Source: Desulfofustis sp.
GTDB lineage: Bacteria; Desulfobacterota; Desulfobulbia; Desulfobulbales; Desulfocapsaceae
Assembly: GCA_030604345.1 (NCBI GenBank)
Contig: JAUVWB010000021.1
Location: 1-11,666 of the forward strand
Length of the DNA: 11,666 nt
Direction: 5' to 3'
The position numbers and the translations under genes were made by a program. Of this stretch, positions 6,001 through 11,666 are shown piece after piece (position 1 is the stretch's first letter; every line of letters begins with the position of its first letter). The notes beneath the pieces are model-generated. The model was not told the DNA's origin. It searched no databases and saw only the letters and a list, made by a program, of their open reading frames with translations.

Positions 6001-7797
6001 ATGAAAGATACGGCTCACCATCTACCACTGCGCAGAGCATTGCTTTACGCCTGTCTCGCCGGTGTGTGGATTGTCGGGTCGGATTGGCTGCTCGCCCAAC
6101 TGGCCGGCGACATGGCGCAGTCCCACCTCCTGCAGACCGTCAAGGGGTGGTTTTTCGTCATTGTTACCACGATCTTTCTCTATTATGTCCTGCATAAGGA
6201 CTTGAGCAAGCTGCAGCAAGAGATCGACACCCGCACAACGGCCGAAGAGGCCCTCCGGGACAGCGAGGCTCGCCTGATCAGGGCCCAGCACGTGGCCAAA
6301 ATGGGTGATTTCATCTGGGACCTGGAGACCGGACAGATCAGCTGGTCGCATGGCATCTATGATCTTCTGGGCTACGACCGCTCCGAGGTCATCGACCTCG
6401 ACTTCGTCCAGGACCACGTCCATCACCCCGACGACCGGGAGCGGGTCAAACAATGGCTCACCGGCACCCTGCAATCAGACGCCACCACCCTGCCGGCAAA
6501 CGAGTACCGGGTCATACGCAAGGATGGAGCCATCGTTCACCTTCGCACCCAGGGTGTCCTCGAGCGACGACCAGGAAAGAAACCGCGGGTCTTCGCCACC
6601 GTGGTCGACATCACCGATCATGTCAATGCGACGCAAGAGCGTGAAAAACTGCAGCAGCAGGTGACCCAGGCGCAGAAGATGGAGTCGGTAGGTCGACTCG
6701 CCGGCGGTATCGCTCATGACTTCAACAATATCCTGAGCGTCGTGATGGGCTACACGGAGCTTGCCCTGGCAAAGGTCAACAAGCAGGATCCCGTGCACGA
6801 CTATCTCAGCGAAGTGTTGAACGCCTCCCGGCGTTCGACCGACATCACCCGCCAACTCCTGGCCTTTGCCCGCAGACAGCCTATCGACCCGAAGCTGCTC
6901 GACCTCAACCGCAGCATCGAGGGCATGCTGAAGATGCTGCGCCAACTTATCGGCGAGCATATCGTCCTTACCTGGAAACCGGGCGAGGACCTCGGCATGA
7001 TCATGATAGATCCGTCGCAAATCGACCAACTGCTGGCCAATCTATGCATCAATGCGCGTGACGCCGTTGACGGTGGCGGCACCATCATTATCGAGACGGG
7101 ACAGGTTCTTCTTGACGATGCCTATTGTGCCGCTCATCCGACCTTCACTCCCGGTGATTATGTAAGTCTCACAGTCAGTGACAACGGCTGCGGCATGGAT
7201 CGGGACACCCTGAAAAATCTCTTCGAACCATTTTTCACCACCAAAGAGGAAGGACACGGTACGGGCCTCGGCCTGGCCACTGTCTTTGGCATCGTTAAGC
7301 AAAATAATGGCTTTATCGACGTCTACAGTGAGCCCGGTCAGGGCGCAACCTTCAAGATCTACCTGCCACGGCACGAAGGAGCAGCCGGTCAGAGAGAGGA
7401 CAGCGAGACGCAACCGAAAGATGTTCGCGGGACCGAAACGGTCCTGGTCGTCGAGGACGCTCAAGCCATTCTGAAGCTGACCGAACGGATGCTCAGCCAA
7501 CTTGGTTACCGGGTCCTCACCGCGGCTCATCCGCACGAGGCAATTGCTTTGGCAAAGCACCACGAGCAGGACGTTCACCTCCTGCTGACCGACGTCATCA
7601 TGCCTGACATGAACGGGCCGGAATTGGCCAGTCAGGTTCAACAGGACCAGCCAGCCATGAAAATTCTGTTCATGTCCGGCTATACGGCAAGCATGCTCGT
7701 TGATCGGGGCCTCCTGGAGGCAGAACAACATTTCATTGCCAAACCGTTTTCCAAACAACAACTAGCCGAGAAGATCCGGCATACGCTCACCGCCTAG
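6001..7797 (+). CDS. membrane PAS hybrid histidine kinase with C-terminal receiver
   Basis: This 598-residue sensor kinase has two N-terminal membrane helices (about 13-35 and 49-65) with a very short outside loop, so sensing is probably cytoplasmic or within the membrane. A short helix (66-95) leads to one PAS domain with PAC region (about 97-206; [33 protein letters not shown]). A coiled linker leads to HisKA with phospho-acceptor His239 in [15 protein letters not shown]. The ATPase shows the N box [11 protein letters not shown], then [15 protein letters not shown] and GHGTGLGLA. The receiver (479-598) carries Glu485/Asp486, phospho-acceptor Asp531 (LLLTDVIMP), Ser559 and Lys581. All catalytic residues are present. 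No response regulator lies nearby. The start is bounded by an in-frame TGA at 5977-5979, and the only upstream SD-like GAGG (5994-5997) is just 3 nt away, so translation may be weak or coupled. Confidence 0.93.
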   Translation: MKDTAHHLPLRRALLYACLAGVWIVGSDWLLAQLAGDMAQSHLLQTVKGWFFVIVTTIFLYYVLHKDLSKLQQEIDTRTTAEEALRDSEARLIRAQHVAKMGDFIWDLETGQISWSHGIYDLLGYDRSEVIDLDFVQDHVHHPDDRERVKQWLTGTLQSDATTLPANEYRVIRKDGAIVHLRTQGVLERRPGKKPRVFATVVDITDHVNATQEREKLQQQVTQAQKMESVGRLAGGIAHDFNNILSVVMGYTELALAKVNKQDPVHDYLSEVLNASRRSTDITRQLLAFARRQPIDPKLLDLNRSIEGMLKMLRQLIGEHIVLTWKPGEDLGMIMIDPSQIDQLLANLCINARDAVDGGGTIIIETGQVLLDDAYCAAHPTFTPGDYVSLTVSDNGCGMDRDTLKNLFEPFFTTKEEGHGTGLGLATVFGIVKQNNGFIDVYSEPGQGATFKIYLPRHEGAAGQREDSETQPKDVRGTETVLVVEDAQAILKLTERMLSQLGYRVLTAAHPHEAIALAKHHEQDVHLLLTDVIMPDMNGPELASQVQQDQPAMKILFMSGYTASMLVDRGLLEAEQHFIAKPFSKQQLAEKIRHTLTA

Positions 7798-8000
7798 AGG
7801 CAGGGCAGCCGGAACCTGCTGCAAAGCCACGGTTAAGCACCATGCATGAGACGCAGCGCACGATCGGCTGGACGACTTGGCAACCCATGTGGGCGCCCTT
7901 CAGCGGGGCGGCAGATCGGTTCGAGCATAGTGGTCAGAGCGGCCCGAGCTGACCGGCTTGAGCGACCGTTCAACGTTCACCTGCCGGCAAAGGCATCTCC
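7798..8000. other. convergent intergenic region, no gene seen
   Basis: This 203-bp gap separates the + strand sensor kinase from the - strand dgkA. No coding frame stands out. GGTCAG (7932-7937) and CTGACC (7949-7954) form a 6-bp inverted repeat with an 11-nt loop, but no T-run follows on either strand, so it is at best a weak bidirectional terminator. A short palindrome, CATGCATG, lies near 7842, and a tandem CGTTCA/ACGTTCA lies near 7970. I attach no function to them. Confidence 0.5.
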
Positions 8001-8402
8001 TCAGTGAAGCAGCCAGAAAACGACCAACCGTGCCACGCGATAGGTTTCGACGGCCAGCACAACCGCCCAGATCAGGATGCTGATGCCCGCCGCCGCCGCG
8101 GAGATGTCCTTGATCACCTTGATCTTGTGACTCTCCCGGGTCGTGATGAAATCGCAGACCGCTTCGATAGCGCTATTGAACAACTCGGCCTGCAGCATCA
8201 TCGCGGTAACGGCGAGCAGTAGCAGAAAATCAATCCATTGGCGGAAGAATGAAAAAAAGATCAGGACGCCCAAGGAGGCGATCAGCTTGTAGGTGACACT
8301 AAAGTCATAGCGAACGGCAAAGGCCAACCCGGACAGAACGACCTTGATCTTCCTGATCGGATGATAGCCATCCTCCCCGGTGCCGAGGAATTTATTGCGC
8401 AT
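8001..8402 (-). CDS. dgkA: diacylglycerol/undecaprenol kinase (DgkA family)
   Basis: This 133-residue integral membrane kinase would phosphorylate diacylglycerol or undecaprenol with ATP, recycling lipid for phospholipid or envelope synthesis. Three membrane helices are visible: about 40-53 (rich in I/L/F), 56-72 (WIDFLLLLAVTAMMLQA) and 102-120 (AAAAGISILIWAVVLAV). The family signature E73-x2-N76-SAIE80-x3-D84 and K98-D99 match E. coli E69, N72, E76, D80, K94 and D95. The N-terminal catalytic Glu28 of E. coli aligns with Asp33 (YDFSVTYK), a conservative change, and E. coli Glu34 aligns with Lys39. GAGAGG (8414-8409) is the ribosome site. The gene starts 27 nt after the PAP2 stop, so the two are probably one operon. 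Whether its substrate is diacylglycerol or undecaprenol cannot be told from the sequence. Confidence 0.88.
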   Translation of the reverse strand: MRNKFLGTGEDGYHPIRKIKVVLSGLAFAVRYDFSVTYKLIASLGVLIFFSFFRQWIDFLLLLAVTAMMLQAELFNSAIEAVCDFITTRESHKIKVIKDISAAAAGISILIWAVVLAVETYRVARLVVFWLLH

Positions 8403-8429
8403 CTTTTTCCTCTCTCGATGCCCAAACTC

Positions 8430-8912
8430 CTAAGTTCGCGGCACCCAGAAACTGAGCAGCCGGTGAAGCACAAAAATCCAACAACCACCGAGCAGGGCGC
8501 CCACCACCACATCAGAGACATAATGGACCTGCAGGTAGACCCGTGATACCCCGACCAGCACGGCGACAAGTAGTAGCGCCACCCACAACACGGCAGTGCC
8601 GGCCTGCTCGAAGTGCCGTGACAGCACCAACGCGCAAGCGATCGCGAAAGCAAAGGCCTGACCGGTATGGGCACTGGGAAAGGAAAAATCCGGGGGCATG
8701 GCCACCAGCAGGTTGTCCACCTCGGGCCGCGGCCTGGCAAAAATCCGTTTGAGAAGATGGACGAGAAGCGAGGCGCCGAGAAGACCACCGAGGACCAACG
8801 CGGCATCGCCAATCCGGCCCCGGTAGAAAAACAACAGGGCCATCACCGCTGTCAAGGGCACTAAGACCATGAGCGAACCGCCCCAGGTGATCGTTTTGAA
8901 AAACAGGTCCAT
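8430..8912 (-). CDS. PAP2-family membrane lipid phosphatase
   Basis: This 160-residue membrane protein carries the three motifs of the PAP2 acid-phosphatase superfamily (PgpB/undecaprenyl-diphosphatase type). C1 is K55-x6-R62P63 (LKRIFARPRP). C2 is FPS-A-H82, with PSAH in place of the common PSGH. C3 is SR124-x5-H130-x3-D134 (SRVYLQVHYVSD). His82 and His130 would be the proton donor and the nucleophile. Four or five hydrophobic segments are seen (about 13-29, 37-54, 86-98, 107-122, 135-155). The likely substrate is a lipid phosphate or diphosphate facing the periplasm; the exact lipid is unknown. TAA at 8945-8943 and the lack of other start codons fix the ATG at 8912, although its Shine-Dalgarno is poor. 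It lies just upstream of dgkA, whose reaction runs the opposite way. Confidence 0.9.
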   Translation of the reverse strand: MDLFFKTITWGGSLMVLVPLTAVMALLFFYRGRIGDAALVLGGLLGASLLVHLLKRIFARPRPEVDNLLVAMPPDFSFPSAHTGQAFAFAIACALVLSRHFEQAGTAVLWVALLLVAVLVGVSRVYLQVHYVSDVVVGALLGGCWIFVLHRLLSFWVPRT

Positions 8913-8986
8913 TCCGGGTGTCTCATCGATGAGGCATGGTTCTTAGCGCCATCGGTTGTGATGCGTCGGTCGCCGTGTTCTCGTTA

Positions 8987-9015
8987 ACCATGCTGCCGGG
9001 CTTTCCCCGTGTCAA
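8987..9015 (-). promoter_or_regulatory. candidate sigma-70 promoter for PAP2-dgkA
   Basis: On the - strand a perfect TTGACA (9015-9010) is followed by a 17-bp spacer and CATGGT (8992-8987), which matches the -10 consensus at only three of six positions. It would start transcription about 70 nt before the PAP2 ATG. The -35 box is strong and the spacing ideal, but the -10 is weak, so the promoter may be activator-dependent or not real. Confidence 0.35.
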
Positions 9016-9104
9016 GCACCAGGGAGAAACAGAGACGACCGAAATTCTTTCAACAGCAGGGCCAGCAGCTGTTTTCGTCGATGTGTCATCTGTTTTGCCC
9101 CCAT
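9012..9104 (-). CDS. possible 30-residue peptide
   Basis: This is a very short reading frame between the HprK-like and PAP2 genes. It starts ATG at 9104 and ends TGA at 9014-9012. The peptide begins MGAKQMTHRRKQ, continues with a leucine-rich core (LLALLLKEF) and ends RSSLFLPGA. An alternative start is the second Met at residue 6. AAAGG lies only 2 nt before the first ATG, too close for a good ribosome site. The basic N-terminus, hydrophobic middle and serine-containing tail would fit a small membrane-active or modified peptide, but a chance frame is more likely. It is listed because a PqqD-like/kinase pair, which elsewhere acts on peptides, lies immediately upstream. Confidence 0.18.
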   Translation of the reverse strand: MGAKQMTHRRKQLLALLLKEFRSSLFLPGA

Positions 9105-9201
9105 AACCTTTCATTGTGGGCTCATTTGGATTAAGCGTATTTTTTTAGCGATACGGACAAAGACCTGACGAAGGGTATACCCTCCAAACGCTGCTCATCG
9201 G

Positions 9202-10083
9202 CTACGAGTGGAGCCGTTCGGCAGAGGCGTCAACTCCGAAGAGAGAGGCCAACCGTTCTTCCGCAAAGATCTCTTCGAGATCGGCGGTACGACCATAGGT
9301 CAAACGATAACCCCGGCAGTTTCTGACGATGCGGGCCAAACGGGAAACACCGAGCCCTTCGAGATTACGGGCATTCACATGACACTGCAGCAACTGCAGG
9401 CAGCATTGGGCCGAAGAAAGCTCCTCAAGCAGCGGCGATGCCCCCTCCTGAAAAGAGGGAAAGAGAAAATGGGTAACCTGCTGTGGTGCTATCGTGCCGT
9501 TCACGGCTGATCCACCCAGGAGCCGGTAGGGGATCATGGTTCCTTCCTGGCTCATGATGATGAGATTATCGTAACGGACGCAATACGGCTCCAGGAATGG
9601 GGCGGGTATCTTCAGATTGATGGGTCGGGTAAAGGGGATGACCCGATCGGCAGCCAACAACACCAATTCATCGGTGAGGTACGAAAAACCTCGAGTAACC
9701 AGCCAGGCGGTCAACGTACTCTTGCCGGCACCGCTGTTACCGGCAAGCACGATACAGCAGTCACCACGCCGTACCGCTGCGGCATGCAGCGCATGATGTT
9801 GTTGATTGCCGGTGATGCACTGCTCGATCACCTCGTTCATCAAATAGTAGGCTGTACGATACAGGGAACCACCCTCTTGAACGGCAACCCCGTCAGCGCA
9901 CACCAAGCCGCCCTGCAGGACCGGATCGACCGCAAGTTCGTAGCGCCGCACCGGCATACCATCGGGTTCGACCAACAGGTCGGCAAAGAGAAAACAGACC
10001 AGCAGCCGGGCCTCGCGATTGAGGCAGACAATCTCCACGGCGCGCCCGCCAATACCCACCCAAAAGCGTGAATCAATCGCCAT
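9202..10083 (-). CDS. HprK-like P-loop serine kinase (HPr kinase-related)
   Basis: A frame of 293 residues starting at ATG 10083. The frame is open further upstream, to 10143, but 10083 gives a typical 11-bp overlap with the PqqD-like gene and starts just before RFWVGIGG. The centre shows LHAAAV (99-104), then the Walker A loop G115NSGAGKST123 and SYLTDELVLL with Asp138/Glu139, the layout of HPr kinase-related proteins. The N-terminal third lacks the DRTT-like domain of true HprK, and the C-terminal HPr-binding signature is not recognisable, so HPr is unlikely to be the substrate. Such kinases occur beside PqqD-like proteins in lasso-peptide and other peptide-modification loci, where some phosphorylate the peptide. 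Here no other pathway gene is present, so the substrate is unknown. Its stop is TAG at 9204-9202. Confidence 0.8.
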   Translation of the reverse strand: MAIDSRFWVGIGGRAVEIVCLNREARLLVCFLFADLLVEPDGMPVRRYELAVDPVLQGGLVCADGVAVQEGGSLYRTAYYLMNEVIEQCITGNQQHHALHAAAVRRGDCCIVLAGNSGAGKSTLTAWLVTRGFSYLTDELVLLAADRVIPFTRPINLKIPAPFLEPYCVRYDNLIIMSQEGTMIPYRLLGGSAVNGTIAPQQVTHFLFPSFQEGASPLLEELSSAQCCLQLLQCHVNARNLEGLGVSRLARIVRNCRGYRLTYGRTADLEEIFAEERLASLFGVDASAERLHS

Positions 10084-10354
10084 CGAGTAGCTCGATAATG
10101 CCGTGTTCGGCCATGGTTTTAAGGGCAGTGACGACATCGGCACGAATGACGTCAGCCTGGTCGGGGTAAGCCTCGGTCAGCATCTCGATCATCTCTCCCA
10201 CCGCCATTCCCTGCTGGCAGAGCCGCCAGACCAGATGCGCCGTCTGGTTCAACGATACCACCTGGCCACCGTCCAAAGTGAACAACACCACCTCGTTGTC
10301 AAATGGTTCGACCAGGTAGTCGGGGTTGACCCGGGGCACCTTCGTTTCATTCAT
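10073..10354 (-). CDS. PqqD-like peptide-recognition (RRE) protein
   Basis: This 93-residue protein fits the PqqD fold. An N-terminal beta portion (PRVNPDYLVEPFDNEVVLFTLDGGQVVSLNQTAHLVW) is followed by helices (VGEMIEMLTEAYP, VIRADVVTALKTMAEHGIIELL). The LN-x-TA-x-x-x-W motif is characteristic. PqqD-like domains bind leader peptides and present them to modifying enzymes, and are known as RiPP recognition elements. GGGGAA lies 6 nt before the ATG (complement of 10361-10366). Its last 11 bases overlap the start of the HprK-like kinase, implying coupled translation and probably a physical complex. No PQQ genes (pqqA, pqqC, pqqE) are nearby, so a role in PQQ synthesis is not suggested. Confidence 0.82.
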   Translation of the reverse strand: MNETKVPRVNPDYLVEPFDNEVVLFTLDGGQVVSLNQTAHLVWRLCQQGMAVGEMIEMLTEAYPDQADVIRADVVTALKTMAEHGIIELLDGD

Positions 10355-10418
10355 CGTCCGTTCCCCGTTTCACCGTAAGGCCGACACTCATCTCTCGTCG
10401 TGCGGCAGGACAGAAACA

Positions 10419-10697
10419 TCAGGCAGCACCCACCGAGAACATCGCTTCCAGGTCGTGTTTGGAGAAGACCTGGAAGGCGAGCATCGTTTCGGTGTGGAGG
10501 ATATTGTCGATCTTCAGCAGTTTGCGGGTGACCAGGGTGGAGAGATCGTCGTTGGTCTTGACCCGGGCCACGGCGATCAGGTCATAGGCGCCGCTGACCG
10601 AGTACACTTCCGAGATTTCCTGCATTTCGGCGAGGATCTCGGCCACTTCGTTGATGTATCCGCGTTCGGTATTGATCAGGATGATGGATGTTACCAT
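10419..10697 (-). CDS. stand-alone Lrp/AsnC ligand-binding (RAM) domain protein
   Basis: This 92-residue protein consists only of the effector domain of Lrp/AsnC regulators. The fold is beta-alpha-beta-beta-alpha-beta. MVTSIILINTERG is followed by a helix (NEVAEILAEMQEISEVYSVSG), then AYDLIAVARVKTNDDLSTLVTRKLLKIDNILHTETMLAF. There is no helix-turn-helix, so it cannot bind DNA alone. Such proteins are common and are thought to sense amino acids as oligomers or to modulate full-length Lrp paralogues. The start is well supported by a perfect AAGGAGG (10708-10702) 4 nt before ATG 10697. It lies 64 nt upstream of the PqqD-like gene and 67 nt downstream of the GrpB-like gene, on the same strand, so cotranscription is plausible. 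Confidence 0.88.
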   Translation of the reverse strand: MVTSIILINTERGYINEVAEILAEMQEISEVYSVSGAYDLIAVARVKTNDDLSTLVTRKLLKIDNILHTETMLAFQVFSKHDLEAMFSVGAA

Positions 10698-10764
10698 GAT
10701 GCCTCCTTACGGCAGGTGTTCGGGCTGGAGAGACCGGCGGGAAAAGGCTTCTCACACGTTTTGG

Positions 10765-11340
10765 TTACCATGACCGGCGGGCCCGCTTTGCCGCCTCGGT
10801 CACCCGCCGGACAAACTCACCCTTGGCGATGGTGTAGGCCGCTCGGTCAGCCGGATAGGCCCGTGAAAGCCGCCGCTTCAACTCTTCGTAGTCCCGTGCG
10901 ACATCGGGATGTTCGATCAAGTAATCACGAAACAGCAACCCGTCCCACTGGGAGAAATGCTTCTCGATCATGTGAATGTGGTGGGTGCGGCGTCCTTGGT
11001 CGTCCCGCTTGATGAACCATGCATAGTATGGGGACTGGATATCGCCGAACGACGGCCGCCAGAAATAGTCATAGCCCTGGGCCTCGAGAATCGGTACGAT
11101 GCGGCGGCGGGCCATCGCCAGATTCTTTACCTCGACCAGCATATCGACGATCGGTTTGGCGGCCAGCCCGGGCACGGCGGTCGAGCCGAAATGCTCGATC
11201 CGTACCACCTGGTCGGCGGGCAGACAGGAGAGCAGATGGCGCTTTTCCTTCTCGAAGAGCTGAGGCCAACGCGGATCATAATCGACGATGGCAATCTCCT
11301 CCTGAAGAACCCGTTCTATCTTCTCCCGCCTGGTCGTCAT
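10765..11340 (-). CDS. GrpB/UPF0157 family protein (predicted nucleotidyltransferase)
   Basis: This 191-residue protein belongs to the GrpB (UPF0157) family, which has a nucleotidyltransferase-like fold. The signature pieces are IVDYDPRWPQLFEKEK and RIEHFGSTAVPGLAAKPIVDMLVEV, where GST and the two acidic positions resemble the polymerase-beta-type active site. They are followed by RTHHIHMIEKHFSQWDGLLFRDYLIEHPDVARDYEELK, typical of the C-terminal half. The function is not established; members occur alone or fused to dephospho-CoA kinase. The ATG at 11340 has no clear Shine-Dalgarno. The frame begins 16 residues before the conserved region. It lies 35 nt after the cupin gene and is probably in the same transcript. 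Confidence 0.88.
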   Translation of the reverse strand: MTTRREKIERVLQEEIAIVDYDPRWPQLFEKEKRHLLSCLPADQVVRIEHFGSTAVPGLAAKPIVDMLVEVKNLAMARRRIVPILEAQGYDYFWRPSFGDIQSPYYAWFIKRDDQGRRTHHIHMIEKHFSQWDGLLFRDYLIEHPDVARDYEELKRRLSRAYPADRAAYTIAKGEFVRRVTEAAKRARRSW

Positions 11341-11375
11341 CGCTATCGGTTAGAACCTTCGAGCCCGACGGCCAC

Positions 11376-11666
11376 TCAACGCCGTTGCCCCGCGTCGGGC
11401 AGATAATCCTCGCGTACCGGTGCAAAGACTTCGACCACCACTGCATCGTCGAGCACTTCCACACCATGTTGGACGCCCCCGGGAACACACCAGCTGTCAC
11501 CCGCCGCCACCAGGGTCACCTCGTCGCCGATGGTGAAGCGCAACCGGCCGCTGACCAGATAGCCGATCTGTTCATGGGGATGGCTGTGCAGGGGCAGAAT
11601 CGCGTCCTTGGCCAACCGGAACTCGGCGAGCAGCATCTGTGCGCCGAACACCGGAGTTCGTTGCTG
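11376..11666 (-). CDS. cupin-domain protein, KdgF-like (5' end outside window)
   Basis: The frame is open to the window edge, so the start of the gene is missing; about 96 residues are visible. It is a small single-domain cupin. Motif 1 is LPLHSHPHEQIGYLVSGRL, with the H-x-H ligands and the following Glu/Gln. Motif 2 is AAGDSWCVPGGVQHGV, with the second-site His. The end, VVVEVFAPVREDYL, resembles KdgF-type cupins, in which HxH, Gln and a later His bind the metal. KdgF acts on unsaturated uronates, but related small cupins have many roles and no sugar-degradation gene is next to it, so the substrate is open. The GTG at 11651 is probably an internal Val codon, not the start. Confidence 0.85.
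   Translation of the reverse strand, partial: QQRTPVFGAQMLLAEFRLAKDAILPLHSHPHEQIGYLVSGRLRFTIGDEVTLVAAGDSWCVPGGVQHGVEVLDDAVVVEVFAPVREDYLPDAGQRR

Larger units (their letters stand above)
8913..9201. other. intergenic region between HprK-like and PAP2 genes
   Basis: These 289 bp contain no established gene. The region holds a possible 30-codon frame on the - strand (9104-9012), a candidate promoter reading towards PAP2 (9015-8987) and two perfect 12-bp palindromes. AGGGTATACCCT (9172-9183) sits 18 nt after the HprK-like stop. CTCATCGATGAG (8922-8933) sits just before the PAP2 start. A seven-base A-tract flanked by CGTAT/ATACG lies around 9137-9155. No hairpin with a U-run follows the HprK-like stop, so transcription could continue into PAP2. 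Confidence 0.5.

Noticed and set aside
5807..6004. 65-codon frame before the sensor kinase as a real gene
   Set aside because: No Shine-Dalgarno, no recognisable family and indifferent codon use. It is kept only as a finding because of the ATGA overlap.
7042..7761. 239-codon open frame on the - strand opposite the sensor kinase
   Set aside because: It is antisense to the kinase ATPase and receiver domains, whose motifs are intact; there is no ribosome site or recognisable domain.
8282..8812. 176-codon - strand frame overlapping both PAP2 and dgkA
   Set aside because: It is a shifted frame of two genes with clear catalytic motifs; its protein is rich in Pro, Trp, Cys and Arg, typical of an out-of-frame translation.
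9048..9066. Possible sigma-54 site TGGCCCT-N4-TTGAA on the - strand before PAP2
   Set aside because: The essential GC of the -12 element is GA here.
10073..10354. PQQ biosynthesis role for the PqqD-like protein
   Set aside because: None of pqqA, pqqB, pqqC or pqqE is in the window, and the overlap with an HprK-like kinase points to another system.
1..11666. CRISPR array, insertion sequence, integrase or transposase
   Set aside because: No regularly spaced repeats, no transposase-like coding sequence and no terminal repeats of an insertion element were seen on either strand.

Overview
The window looks like chromosomal DNA of a Gram-negative bacterium with roughly 55-60% GC. A member of the Desulfobacterota (the former Deltaproteobacteria, possibly Desulfobulbales-like) is my best guess. 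The grounds are the gene order infC-rpmI-rplT-pheS-pheT-ihfA-merR-tRNA-Pro, a PheS with a CX2CX4CX2C cluster, and a PAS hybrid sensor kinase. No 16S rRNA or taxon-specific marker is present, so this stays an inference.

Region 1 (1-5638, + strand) is a conserved translation block. It holds the 3' part of infC (IF-3), rpmI (L35), rplT (L20), pheS and pheT (both subunits of phenylalanyl-tRNA synthetase), ihfA, a MerR-family regulator gene and tRNA-Pro(GGG). The tRNA has its own near-consensus promoter and ends in a terminator built on a perfect 32-bp palindrome. Two intergenic gaps hold candidate RNA structures: a long hairpin between rplT and pheS, and alternative hairpins ahead of rpmI.

Region 2 (5704-7797, + strand) is a gene-poor leader of about 300 bp followed by a membrane-anchored PAS hybrid histidine kinase with a C-terminal receiver. 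It has no adjacent response-regulator gene.

Region 3 (8001-11666, all on the - strand) is a run of seven genes. In transcription order they are a cupin (its start lies outside the window), a GrpB-family protein, a stand-alone Lrp/AsnC ligand-binding (RAM) domain, a PqqD-like peptide-recognition protein, an HprK-like P-loop kinase, a PAP2 membrane phosphatase and a DgkA-type lipid kinase. The PqqD-like and HprK-like genes overlap by 11 bp, which suggests a functional pair. The same pairing occurs in RiPP-type peptide-modification loci, but here no radical SAM enzyme, protease or clear precursor peptide is visible. The PAP2 and DgkA genes form a second pair with chemically opposing lipid activities. 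Regions 2 and 3 converge on a 203-bp gap.

The best candidate for something little described is the orphan PqqD-like/HprK-like pair with its surroundings: a RAM domain upstream and a possible 30-codon ORF downstream. The rest reads as ordinary housekeeping DNA with a few regulatory structures worth checking.
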